Origin: DASUFI01 sp036274635 | GTDB taxonomy: Bacteria > Planctomycetota > B15-G4 | DNA: 27,577 nucleotides | Reading direction: 5' to 3' | Assembly (NCBI GenBank): GCA_036274635.1 | Contig: DASUFI010000348.1 | Span: 1 to 27,577, forward strand | Shown here: positions 14,469 through 22,683 of the stretch, in pieces | How positions within the stretch are numbered: position 1 is the stretch's first letter | How the letters are laid out: each line of letters opens with the position of its first letter | Notes under the pieces: generated by a model | The model's input: the letters and a program-made list of their open reading frames with translations, nothing else | Databases searched by the model: none | What the model was told of the DNA's origin: nothing | Position numbers and translations under genes: made by a program

Positions 14469-15488
14469 ATGCCGCGTCCCGTGCGCAACCCGCCGAATCC
14501 GTGGACCACCGTGCACGTCGAGCTGCTCGGCCCGCCGCCGGCGGCCGCCATCCAGGTGCACGAGGAGCGCGCGCGCAGCATCGTGGCGCAGAACGAGAGC
14601 CCCGACGTGCCCTTCCGCTTCAGCGTCAACCCCTACCGGGGCTGCCAGCACGCCTGCGCCTACTGCTTCGCGCGCCCGACGCACGAGCTGCTGGGCTGGG
14701 GCGCGGGCTCGGACTTCGACACCCAGCTGGTGGTCAAGGTCAACGCGCCCGAGCTGCTGGAGAGCAAGCTGCGCTCGCCGGGCTGGACGCGCGAGCTCAT
14801 CGCCTTCTCGGGCGTGACCGACTGCTACCAGCCGCTCGAGGCCAGCTACGAGCTCACGCGCCGCTGCCTCGCCGCCTGCCTGCGCTGGCGCCAGCCGGTG
14901 GCGGTGGTGACCAAGTCGGCCCTCGTGCGGCGCGACGCCGAGCTGCTGGCGGAGCTGGAGCGCGCGGCGCGCGCGGTGGTCTTCGTCTCGCTGGCCTTCG
15001 CGGACGAGGAGCAGGCCTGCCTGCTCGAGCCCTTCGCCCCGCCGCCGGCGGTACGTCTGCAGACGCTGGCCCGGCTCTCCGCCGCGGGCGTGCCCACGGG
15101 CGTGCTCGTGGCGCCGGTGATCCCGGGCCTCAACGACGACCAGGTGGCCCCGGTGCTGCAGGGCGCGGCGGCGGCGGGCGCGCGGCGCGCGGGCCTCGTG
15201 CCGCTGCGGCTGCCGGCCGAGGTCGCCCCGGTCTTCGAGGAGCGACTGCGCGAGGAGTTGCCGCTGCGCGCCGACAAGGTCATGGCCGCCGTGCGCGAGC
15301 TGCGCGGCGGGCGCCTCAACGACCCGCGCTTCGGCGCGCGCTTCGCCGGCCTCGGGCCGCGCTGGGCGGCGGTCGAGCAGGTGTTCCGCGTGCAGTGCCG
15401 TCAGCTGGGGCTGCAGCTCGCCGAGCGCGGCGAGAGCGAGCCCGCGCCGTCGACCGGGCGACAGGGACGGCTTTTCCGCGACGCCTGA
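14469..15488 (+). CDS. Radical SAM protein, PA0069/SplB-like family
   Basis: The 339-residue protein has the radical SAM cluster motif in NPYRGCQHACAYCFARPTHE (C59-x3-C63-x2-C66), which binds a 4Fe-4S cluster and S-adenosylmethionine. The opening NPWTTVHVELL and the segments AFSGVTDCYQPLE, VAVVTKSALVRRD and VIPGLNDD match the PA0069-type relatives of spore photoproduct lyase. The reaction of this family is not established; DNA repair has been suggested by its likeness to SplB. The ATG at 14469 is preferred over 14442 because the conserved region begins directly after it and the candidate -10 box lies between the two. It stands alone; the efflux operon downstream has its own operator. Confidence 0.85.
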   Translation: MPRPVRNPPNPWTTVHVELLGPPPAAAIQVHEERARSIVAQNESPDVPFRFSVNPYRGCQHACAYCFARPTHELLGWGAGSDFDTQLVVKVNAPELLESKLRSPGWTRELIAFSGVTDCYQPLEASYELTRRCLAACLRWRQPVAVVTKSALVRRDAELLAELERAARAVVFVSLAFADEEQACLLEPFAPPPAVRLQTLARLSAAGVPTGVLVAPVIPGLNDDQVAPVLQGAAAAGARRAGLVPLRLPAEVAPVFEERLREELPLRADKVMAAVRELRGGRLNDPRFGARFAGLGPRWAAVEQVFRVQCRQLGLQLAERGESEPAPSTGRQGRLFRDA

Positions 15489-15552
15489 AGCGCGCGGCCG
15501 GCGCGCGACCCTTCCCCCTTGCGGACGGAGGCAGGCCGCGGCATCCTCATTT

Positions 15553-15572
15553 CGGACGGACGCGTCCGTCCG
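15553..15572. promoter_or_regulatory. Perfect 20-bp palindrome, likely TetR operator
   Basis: The sequence CGGACGGACGCGTCCGTCCG is fully self-complementary and ends 16 bases before the TetR start codon. Placement and symmetry fit the operator of the regulator that follows, implying autorepression of the regulator and efflux genes. A half-site-like GCGGACGG occurs at 15521. Confidence 0.7.
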
Positions 15573-15588
15573 CCTTCGGGAGCCCGCC

Positions 15589-16251
15589 ATGTCCGCCGCC
15601 TCGCCCGCCGCGCGCGCCGCCTCCGTCCGCGGCCGGCCGAGGACCGCGCGCTGCGACGACCTGCTCGAGGTGGCGGCCGGCGTCTTCGCGCGCCGCGGCT
15701 ACAGGCAGACGGACGTGCAGGAGATCGCCGACGCGCTGGGCGTGGGCAAGGCCAGCCTGTACCGCCGCTACCCCACCAAGCGTGCGCTCTTCCTCGCGGC
15801 CGCCGACCAGGGCATGCGCCGCATGCGCGAGCGGGTCCAGGCCGCCGCCGACAGGGAGCGCGATCCGCTGGCGCAGATGGCCGCCGCCATCCGCGCCTAC
15901 CTCGAGCACTTCGACGAGCACCCCGAGCACGCCGAGCTGCTCATCCAGGAGCGCGCGGAGTTCCGCGACCGCGAGACCAGCACCTACTTCACCCATCGCG
16001 CGGCTTACCGCCGCCGCTGGCGCGCGCTGTACCTGGAGCTCATGCGCACCGGCCGGCTGCGTCGCATGCCGGTGGACGACCTCATGGACGTGGTGGGGCA
16101 GCTGGTCTACGGCACCATGTTCACCAATGTCTTCTCCGGCCGCACGCGCACGCCGGCGCGGCAGGCGGCCGACATCCTCGACGTGGTCTTCCACGGGATC
16201 CTGCCCGCCGGACGCCGCCGGAACGGGACGGCGCGGAGGAGCCGGCGATGA
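15589..16251 (+). CDS. TetR/AcrR-family transcriptional regulator
   Basis: The 220-residue protein has the TetR N-terminal domain: RGRPRTARCDDLLEVAAGVFARRGY, then the helix-turn-helix TDVQEIADALGVGKASLYRRY at residues 41-61, then PTKRALFLAA. The variable ligand-binding part follows, with a typical C-terminal QLVYGTMFTNVFSG helix. It should repress its own operon through the palindrome at 15553 and release it when a pump substrate binds. GGGAG lies just before the ATG. Its stop overlaps the ATG of the membrane-fusion gene (ATGA), so regulator and pump are made from one message. Confidence 0.9.
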   Translation: MSAASPAARAASVRGRPRTARCDDLLEVAAGVFARRGYRQTDVQEIADALGVGKASLYRRYPTKRALFLAAADQGMRRMRERVQAAADRERDPLAQMAAAIRAYLEHFDEHPEHAELLIQERAEFRDRETSTYFTHRAAYRRRWRALYLELMRTGRLRRMPVDDLMDVVGQLVYGTMFTNVFSGRTRTPARQAADILDVVFHGILPAGRRRNGTARRSRR

Positions 16252-17357
16252 AGGCCCGCCTGCGCCTCGCCGCGGCCGTCCTGCCGGCGTTGCTGCTGGC
16301 CCTGGCCGGGTGCGACGGCGGGCAGGCCGCGGCCGCCTCGCCCGGCGCCGCGCCCGCGGTGCCCGTGACGCTGGGCCGCGCCGAGCGGCGCGACATGCCC
16401 AACCGCCTGCACGCCGTGGGCAACGTCGAGTCGCCCGCAGCGGTGATGCTGAAGCCGCGCGTCGCGGGCCAGGTGGCCGAGGTGCGCCTGCAGGAGGGCG
16501 CCGACGTGCACGCCGGCGAGGTGCTCATCCTGCTCGACGAGGCGCCCTTCAAGGCCGCGCTGGCGGCGGCCGAGGCGGCGCTGGCGCGCGACACCGTCAT
16601 GGCGCAGGACGCGCAGCGCACGGCCGAGTCCTGGGACCGCCTGCCCGACCCGCGCGCCGCCTCCGCGCGCACGATCGAGCAGGCTCACGCGCAGGCCGAG
16701 GCCGCCAAGGCCGGCGTCGCCGCCGACCAGGCCGCCGTGGACGCCGCGCGCCTCGACCTGGATCACTGCGAGATCCGCGCGCCCTTCGACGGCCGCAGCG
16801 GCCGCGTGCTGGTGCGCACGGGCAGCCCGGTGAAGGAGCAGGAGACCGAGCTGGTCTCCATCGAGCAGGTCGTGCCGATCCGCGTGGCCTTCGCGCTGCC
16901 CGAGCGGCACCTGCCCGCGATCCGCGCGCGCCGCGCGCAGGGCCCCGTGCCCGTGGAGGTGAGCGTGCCGGGCGGCGGCACGCTGCAGGGCGCGCTGGGC
17001 TTCATCGACAACGCCGTGGATCCGGCCACGGGCACCATCCTGCTCATGGCCGACTTCGCCAACGCCGACCGGGCGCTGTGGCCCGGCCAGCTCGTGGACG
17101 TGGCGCTCATCGTGGGCGTGGACCAGGGCGCGGTCGTGGTGCCCGCAGGCGCGGTGCAGCCGGGCCAGAAGGGCAGCATGGTCTTCGTGGTGGGCGCCGA
17201 CGGCACGGTGCAGCCGCGCGACGTGCAGGTGCTGCGCACGGACGCCGGCCTCTCGGTGCTGAGCGACGGGTTGCAGGGCGACGAGACCGTGGTCACCGAC
17301 GGCCAGCTGCGGCTGGTCCCGGGCTCGCGCGTCGAGGCGGCGCCCGACAAGCCATGA
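16248..17357 (+). CDS. RND efflux membrane-fusion (periplasmic adaptor) lipoprotein
   Basis: The 369-residue protein begins with a lipoprotein leader ending in LALAGC (C22). After a short linker come the adaptor domains in order: first lipoyl half-motif (VAGQVAEVRLQEGADVHAGEVLILLDEAPF), an Ala-rich alpha-helical hairpin (about residues 100-160), second lipoyl half with CEIRAPFDGRSGRVLV, and beta-barrel and membrane-proximal domains with GFIDNAVDPATGTILL and LWPGQLVDVAL. It would bridge the inner-membrane pump and an outer-membrane channel, which is not encoded here. GGAGGAG precedes the ATG. It overlaps both neighbours by four bases. It resembles the MdtA/AcrA group; export substrates are unknown. 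Confidence 0.92.
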   Translation: MKARLRLAAAVLPALLLALAGCDGGQAAAASPGAAPAVPVTLGRAERRDMPNRLHAVGNVESPAAVMLKPRVAGQVAEVRLQEGADVHAGEVLILLDEAPFKAALAAAEAALARDTVMAQDAQRTAESWDRLPDPRAASARTIEQAHAQAEAAKAGVAADQAAVDAARLDLDHCEIRAPFDGRSGRVLVRTGSPVKEQETELVSIEQVVPIRVAFALPERHLPAIRARRAQGPVPVEVSVPGGGTLQGALGFIDNAVDPATGTILLMADFANADRALWPGQLVDVALIVGVDQGAVVVPAGAVQPGQKGSMVFVVGADGTVQPRDVQVLRTDAGLSVLSDGLQGDETVVTDGQLRLVPGSRVEAAPDKP

Positions 17358-20300
17358 GCCTGGGCGAGCTGTGCATACGCCGGCCGGTGGCCACCACGCT
17401 GGTCATGGCCGCGCTGTGCGTCTTCGGCGGCATGGCCTACCGGTTGCTGCCGGTGAGCGACCTGCCCAACGTGGACTTCCCCACCATCTCGGTGACGGCC
17501 GCGCTGCCGGGCGCCAGCCCCGAGACCATGGCCAGCGCGGTGGCCACCACGCTCGAGCGCGAGTTCTCCACCATCGCGGCCATCGACTCGATGACCAGCA
17601 GCAGCCTGCAGGGCAGCACGCAGATCACGCTGCAGTTCGCGCTGGAGCGCGACATCGACGCGGCGGCGCAGGACGTGCAGGCCGCCATCGCGCGCGCGGC
17701 CAAGCGCCTGCCGCCCGAGATGCCCACGCCCCCCAGCTACCAGAAGGTGAACCCCGCCGACCAGCCCATCATCTACCTGTCCGTCACGTCGCCCACGCTG
17801 CCGCTCTCCACCATCGACCGCTACGCCGAGATCCAGATGAGCCAGCGCCTCTCCACGCTGGCCGGCGTGGCGCAGGTGCAGGTCTTCGGCGCGCAGAAGC
17901 ACGCCGTGCGCATCCAGCTCGACCCGCGCGAGCTGGCGCACCGCGGGCTGGGCCTGGACGAGGTCGCGGACGCGGCGGCCCACCTCAACGTGGACCTGCC
18001 CACGGGCCTCATGCAGGGCGCGCAGCGCGCGCTCACGGTGGAGAGCAACGGCCAGCTCATGGACGCCGACGCCTGGCGCGACGGCATCGTCGCCTGGCGC
18101 GGCGGCAGCCCGGTGCGGCTCTCGGACCTCGGGCAGGTGATCGACAGCGTCGAGAACGACAAGACCGCCGCCTGGTTCAACGGGCAGCGCGGCGTGATCC
18201 TGGCCGTGCAGCGCCAGCCCGGGGCCAACACGGTGGAGGTGGCCGCCGCGGTGCGCGCGCTGCTGCCGGCCTTCGAGCGCGAGCTGCCGGCCTCGCTCAG
18301 CGTCGGCCTGCTCTACGACCGCTCCGAGGGCATCCGCGCCTCGGTGGACGACGTGCGCTTCACGCTCGTGCTCACCCTGGTGCTGGTCGTGCTGGTCATC
18401 TTCCTCTTCCTGCGCAACCTCCGCGCGACCGCCATCCCCAGCCTGGCCATGCCGCTGTCCATCGTGGGCACCTTCGCGGTCATGTACCTGCTCGGCTTCA
18501 GCCTCGACAACATGTCGCTCATGGCGCTGACGCTCTCCGTGGGCTTCGTCGTGGACGACGCCATCGTCGTGCTCGAGAACATCGTGCGCCACATGGAGCT
18601 GGGGCGGACGCCGCGCGAGGCGGCCATCGAGGGCAGCCGCGAGATCGGCTTCACGATCATCTCGATGACGCTCTCGCTCGTGGCGGTCTTCGTGCCGGTG
18701 CTCTTCATGGCGGGCGTCATCGGGCGCCTGCTCAACGAGTTCGCGGTGACCATCGCGGTGGCCATCCTCATCTCGGGCTTCGTCTCGCTGACGCTGACGC
18801 CCATGCTGGGCAGCCGCTTCCTCGTCCCCGAGCGCAAGGCGCAGCACGGCGCGCTCTTCCGCGCCACCGAGCGGGCCTGGGACGCGGCGCTGGGCGTGTA
18901 CGACCGGACGCTCTCGTGGACGCTGCGCCGGCCGGCGATCACGCTGGTCTTCTCGGCGCTGGTGCTGGCGGGCACGGTGTGGCTCTTCGGCCAGGTGCCC
19001 AAGGGCTTCCTGCCCAACGAGGACACCGGCCGCATCCTGGTGCAGACCGAGGCGGCCGAGGGCACCTCCTTCCCCGGCATGGTCCGCTACCAGCAGGCCG
19101 CGGCGGCCGTGATCGCCGCCGACCCGGACGTGGACTCGTTCATGTCCAGCATCGGCGCGCGCGGCGGGAACGCCGCGGCCGTGAACACCGGCACGCTCTT
19201 CATCCGCCTCAAGCCGCGCGACCAGCGCGCGCTGTCGGTGGACGACAAGATCCAGGAGCTGCGCCCGAAGCTGGCCGCTCTCGAGGGCCTGCGCTGCTAC
19301 CCGCAGAACCTCCCGCCCATACGCATCGGCGGGCAGACCTCGCGCAGCCAGTACCAGGTGACGTTGCGCGCGGGCGACCTCGACGTGCTGCGTGCCGAGG
19401 CGCCGGCCATGGCCGAGCGCGTGGCCGCGCTGCCGGGCGTGCAGGACGTCTCGACCGACCTGCAGATCCGCAACCCGCAGGTGCGCGTGGAGGTGGACCG
19501 CGACCGCGCCGCCTCGCTGCAGGTGACGCCCGAGCAGGTGGAGACGGCCCTGTCGCTGGCCTTCGGCTCGAGCCAGATCTCCACCATCCACGCCTCGGAC
19601 GACTCCTACCAGGTCATCCTGGAGCTGGCGCCGCAGTTCCAGGGCGACGTGGACTGGCTCGAGCGGCTGCACGTGCGCTCGGGCACGGGCCAGCTGCTGC
19701 CCATCACGGCGGTGGCCGACATCCACGAGGACGTCGGGCCACTGTCCGTGAACCACTCGGGCCAGCTGCCGGCGGTGACCATCTCCTTCAACCTCGCGCC
19801 GGGCCACGCGCTGGGCACGGCGGTGGACGGCATCGACGCGCTCGCGCGCAAGACGCTGCCGCCGACGGTGACCACCAGCTTCCAGGGCGCAGCGCAGGTG
19901 TTCCAGTCGTCGCTGCAGGGCCTGGGGCTGCTGCTCTTCGCGGCGGTGCTGGTCATGTACATCATCCTCGGCGTCCTCTACGAGAGCTTCATCCACCCGC
20001 TCACGATCCTGTCGGCGCTGCCCTTCGCCGGCTTCGGCGCGCTGGCCACGCTGTGGCTCTTCGGCGTGGAGCTCTCGCTCTACGGCTTCGTGGGCGTGAT
20101 CCTGCTCGTCGGCCTGGTGAAGAAGAACGGCATCATGATGGTGGACTTCGCGCTGCAGGCGCAGGCCGAGGGGCTGGGCGCGCGCGAGGCCATCCACAAG
20201 GCCTGCCTCGTGCGCTTCCGGCCGATCATGATGACCACCATGGCCGCGCTCATGGGCACGCTGCCCATCGCGGTGGGCTTTGGCGCGGGCTCCGAGTCGC

Positions 20301-20467
20301 GCCGGCCGCTGGGCCTCGCGGTCGTGGGCGGCCTGGTCTTCTCGCAGGTCGTGACCCTGTACGTGACGCCGGTCTTCTACGAGCTGGCGGACGGGCTGCA
20401 GCGGCGGATCCAGCGGCGCCGGGCGCCCGCGGTGGCGCCGGAGGTCGCGTCCGCCGCAGCGGGCTGA
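17354..20467 (+). CDS. RND-family efflux pump, HAE1/MdtB-C-like
   Basis: The 1037-residue protein has the normal RND length and layout: membrane segment 1 (VATTLVMAALCVFGGMAYRLLP), the N-terminal porter loop (DLPNVDFPTISVTAALPGAS), a block of membrane segments, a second porter loop and the last block. Proton-relay residues are present: D401 and D402 in VVDDAIVVLENI, and K923/K924 in GLVKKNGIMMVDF. The motif GSREIGFTIISMTLSLVAVFVPVLFM is typical of drug-exporting members. It is coupled to the adaptor gene by ATGA. It would take small hydrophobic compounds from the membrane or periplasm, driven by protons. The TolC-like channel must come from elsewhere in the genome. Confidence 0.93.
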   Translation: MSLGELCIRRPVATTLVMAALCVFGGMAYRLLPVSDLPNVDFPTISVTAALPGASPETMASAVATTLEREFSTIAAIDSMTSSSLQGSTQITLQFALERDIDAAAQDVQAAIARAAKRLPPEMPTPPSYQKVNPADQPIIYLSVTSPTLPLSTIDRYAEIQMSQRLSTLAGVAQVQVFGAQKHAVRIQLDPRELAHRGLGLDEVADAAAHLNVDLPTGLMQGAQRALTVESNGQLMDADAWRDGIVAWRGGSPVRLSDLGQVIDSVENDKTAAWFNGQRGVILAVQRQPGANTVEVAAAVRALLPAFERELPASLSVGLLYDRSEGIRASVDDVRFTLVLTLVLVVLVIFLFLRNLRATAIPSLAMPLSIVGTFAVMYLLGFSLDNMSLMALTLSVGFVVDDAIVVLENIVRHMELGRTPREAAIEGSREIGFTIISMTLSLVAVFVPVLFMAGVIGRLLNEFAVTIAVAILISGFVSLTLTPMLGSRFLVPERKAQHGALFRATERAWDAALGVYDRTLSWTLRRPAITLVFSALVLAGTVWLFGQVPKGFLPNEDTGRILVQTEAAEGTSFPGMVRYQQAAAAVIAADPDVDSFMSSIGARGGNAAAVNTGTLFIRLKPRDQRALSVDDKIQELRPKLAALEGLRCYPQNLPPIRIGGQTSRSQYQVTLRAGDLDVLRAEAPAMAERVAALPGVQDVSTDLQIRNPQVRVEVDRDRAASLQVTPEQVETALSLAFGSSQISTIHASDDSYQVILELAPQFQGDVDWLERLHVRSGTGQLLPITAVADIHEDVGPLSVNHSGQLPAVTISFNLAPGHALGTAVDGIDALARKTLPPTVTTSFQGAAQVFQSSLQGLGLLLFAAVLVMYIILGVLYESFIHPLTILSALPFAGFGALATLWLFGVELSLYGFVGVILLVGLVKKNGIMMVDFALQAQAEGLGAREAIHKACLVRFRPIMMTTMAALMGTLPIAVGFGAGSESRRPLGLAVVGGLVFSQVVTLYVTPVFYELADGLQRRIQRRRAPAVAPEVASAAAG

Positions 20468-20516
20468 GCGTCGCGCGCCCCGGCCGCCGCGAAGGATCCC
20501 TCGCCCACGTGACACC

Positions 20517-21278
20517 ATGCTCCCGATGGACACGCTGCTGGAGGTCGAGGAGCTGACCTACCGCTACGGCGAGCGCGTCGCCGTCGACCGCGTCAGCCTC
20601 GAGGTGCACCGGGGCGAGGTCTTCGGCCTGCTGGGGCCCAACGGCGCCGGCAAGACCACCTTCATCTCCTGCCTTGCCGGCCTGCTCACGCCGGCCTCGG
20701 GCAGCCTGTGGTTCGACGGCGCCGTGTTCACGCCGCGCACGCGCCCGGAGCAGCGCGCGCGCCTCGGGCTCGTGCCGCAGGAGACGGCCGTGTACGACGA
20801 GCTGAGCGCGCGCGAGAACCTGGCCTTCTTCGCGCGCCTGCTGGGCGCGGCCGACGAGCCCGCCGCCGTGGCCGCGGGCCTGCAGCTCGCCGGCCTCGAC
20901 GGCCGCGCCGACGAGCGCGTGCAGACCTACAGCGGCGGCATGAAGCGCCGCCTCAACCTGGCCGTCGCGCTGCTGCACCGCCCCGCGCTCACGCTGCTGG
21001 ACGAGCCCACCGTGGGCGTGGACCCGCAATCGCGCCACCACCTCTTCTCGAACATCGAGGCGCTGCGCCGCGAGGGCCACGCGATGGTGTACACGAGCCA
21101 CTCCATGGACGAGGTCCAGCGGCTGTGCGACCGCGTGGCCATCCTGGACCGCGGGCGGCTCGTGGGCTGTGGCACGCCGGACGAGCTGGCCGTGCGCGCC
21201 GGCGTGCCGGGCGCGGACCTCGAGCGCACCTTCCTCGAGCTCACCGGCCGCAGCCTGCGCGACGCGGAGGCCGGCTGA
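20517..21278 (+). CDS. ABC transporter ATP-binding subunit (ABC-2 type exporter)
   Basis: The 253-residue protein has all the ATPase motifs: Walker A GPNGAGKTT (40-48), Q-loop LVPQET (85-90), signature YSGGMKRR (138-145), Walker B LTLLDEPT with D-loop VGVD, and switch His in VYTSHSMDE (H195). The signature starts YSGG rather than LSGG, as is common in DrrA/CcmA-like exporters. It should energise the permease encoded next, whose ATG overlaps this stop (TGATG). Two in-frame ATGs (20517 and 20526) are possible; neither has a convincing ribosome site. It starts 50 bases after the RND gene, so it may be partly co-transcribed with it. Confidence 0.9.
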   Translation: MLPMDTLLEVEELTYRYGERVAVDRVSLEVHRGEVFGLLGPNGAGKTTFISCLAGLLTPASGSLWFDGAVFTPRTRPEQRARLGLVPQETAVYDELSARENLAFFARLLGAADEPAAVAAGLQLAGLDGRADERVQTYSGGMKRRLNLAVALLHRPALTLLDEPTVGVDPQSRHHLFSNIEALRREGHAMVYTSHSMDEVQRLCDRVAILDRGRLVGCGTPDELAVRAGVPGADLERTFLELTGRSLRDAEAG

Positions 21279-22597
21279 TGCTGCGCGCGGCCTGGCAGCT
21301 CGCGCGCAAGGACCTGCGCATCTTCTTCCGCGATCGCACCGGCATGCTGCTGGGCTTCGCGCTGCCCATCGCGCTGGTGGGCATCTTCGGCTTCATCATG
21401 GGCGCGCTGGGCGGCAAGGGCGGCGGCGACCTGTCGCCCATCGAGGTGGCCGTGCTGGACGAGGACGTCTCGCCCGCCTCGGCCACCTTCCTGCAGGCGC
21501 TGCGGGACAGCCCCAGCATTGCGCCCGTCTTCGCCAAGGAGGGCGCGTTCACGCGCGACCAGCTGCAGGAGCGCGTGAGCGACGGCAAGGAGGCCTTCGC
21601 GGTCATCGTGCCGCAGGGCTTCGCCGACGGCGCCGACCTGGTGCTGCTGCGCGACCCCGGCCGCAGCCTCGAGGCGCGCCTGGTGGAATTCGGGCTCGTG
21701 GCGGCGCTGTTCAAGGCGCGCGGCGGCGACGCCGCCTGGGACATGGCCCGCCGCGGGCTGGCCCAGTCGGGCCTGCCGCCCGAGGACGCCGCGCGGGCCG
21801 AGAGCCTCATGGCGCCCCTCCGCATGGGGCTGGACTCGATGTTCTCGCAGGCCGAGAGCACGGGCCGGCTCACGGAAGGCACCGGTGGCAAGGACGACGA
21901 CGAGCCGGACGCCTTCGGCTTCATGGAGCGCGCGCTGCCCATGCAGCTCCAGGACGTCGCGCCCGCCGGCCGCGACCAGCAGATCAACTACTACGTCAGC
22001 CACGCGGTGTCGGGCATGACCGTGATGATGCTGCTCTTCACGCTCACCGGCGCCGCGCGCTCGCTGCTCACGGAGCGCGACAGGGGCACGCTGCGGCGGC
22101 TGCTGGCGGCGCCCATGCGCCCGGGCAGCATCCTCCTGGGCAAGTTCCTCATGGCCTGGCTGCTGGGCCTCGTGCTCGTCAGCGTGCTGTACGTCTTCGC
22201 GTGGCTGGTCTTCCACGTGGACATCGTGTCGCGCTGGGACACGCTGCTGGTGATCTCGGCGGCCACGGCGGCGGCCTGCACCTCCTTCGCGATCGCCATC
22301 GCGGCCTGGGCGCGCACCGACAAGCAGGCCGACGGCGTGAGCACGCTGATCATCCTGTCCATGTCGGCCCTGGGCGGCTCGTGGTTCCCCACCATCGCCA
22401 TGCCGCCCGCCGCGCAGACGGTGGCGAAGTTCACGCTGACCTACTGGTCGCTGCGCGGCTACCAGGGCACGCTGTGGTACGGCAAGACGTGGACGGACCC
22501 GGACGTGCTCTTGTCCCTCGGCGTGGTCATGGCCGTGGCCGTGGCGCTGGGGGTGCTGGCGATGGTGCTGTTCCGGCGGCGGTATCTCGCGGGCTGA
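21278..22597 (+). CDS. ABC-2 type transporter permease
   Basis: The 439-residue protein shows the ABC-2 permease plan: membrane segment 1 (MLLGFALPIALVGIFGFIMG), a large extracytoplasmic domain of about 200 residues (IEVAVLDEDVSPASATFLQAL and PQGFADGADLVLL), then five or more membrane segments starting YYVSHAVSGMTVMMLLFTL. ERDRGTLRRLLAAPMRPGSILLGK is the family's coupling-helix region. LGGSWFPTIAMPPAAQTVAKF is also typical. An acidic insert (GGKDDDEPD) lies in the large domain. With the preceding ATPase it forms an exporter; the cargo, such as a drug, lipid or polysaccharide, cannot be told. Confidence 0.88.
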   Translation: MLRAAWQLARKDLRIFFRDRTGMLLGFALPIALVGIFGFIMGALGGKGGGDLSPIEVAVLDEDVSPASATFLQALRDSPSIAPVFAKEGAFTRDQLQERVSDGKEAFAVIVPQGFADGADLVLLRDPGRSLEARLVEFGLVAALFKARGGDAAWDMARRGLAQSGLPPEDAARAESLMAPLRMGLDSMFSQAESTGRLTEGTGGKDDDEPDAFGFMERALPMQLQDVAPAGRDQQINYYVSHAVSGMTVMMLLFTLTGAARSLLTERDRGTLRRLLAAPMRPGSILLGKFLMAWLLGLVLVSVLYVFAWLVFHVDIVSRWDTLLVISAATAAACTSFAIAIAAWARTDKQADGVSTLIILSMSALGGSWFPTIAMPPAAQTVAKFTLTYWSLRGYQGTLWYGKTWTDPDVLLSLGVVMAVAVALGVLAMVLFRRRYLAG

Positions 22598-22683
22598 GGG
22601 CGCCGAGCCGTAAGATGCCGGCCCGCGGCGCGTGGAGGCGCCGCGCGGCGCGCCGCCGCGCGCCCACCGACCGGAGACCTGCC

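Noticed and set aside
13841..14629. Longer N-terminus of the zinc-ribbon protein to 14629
   Set aside because: The first 67 residues are antisense to the radical SAM gene, and a good ribosome site marks the ATG at 14428.
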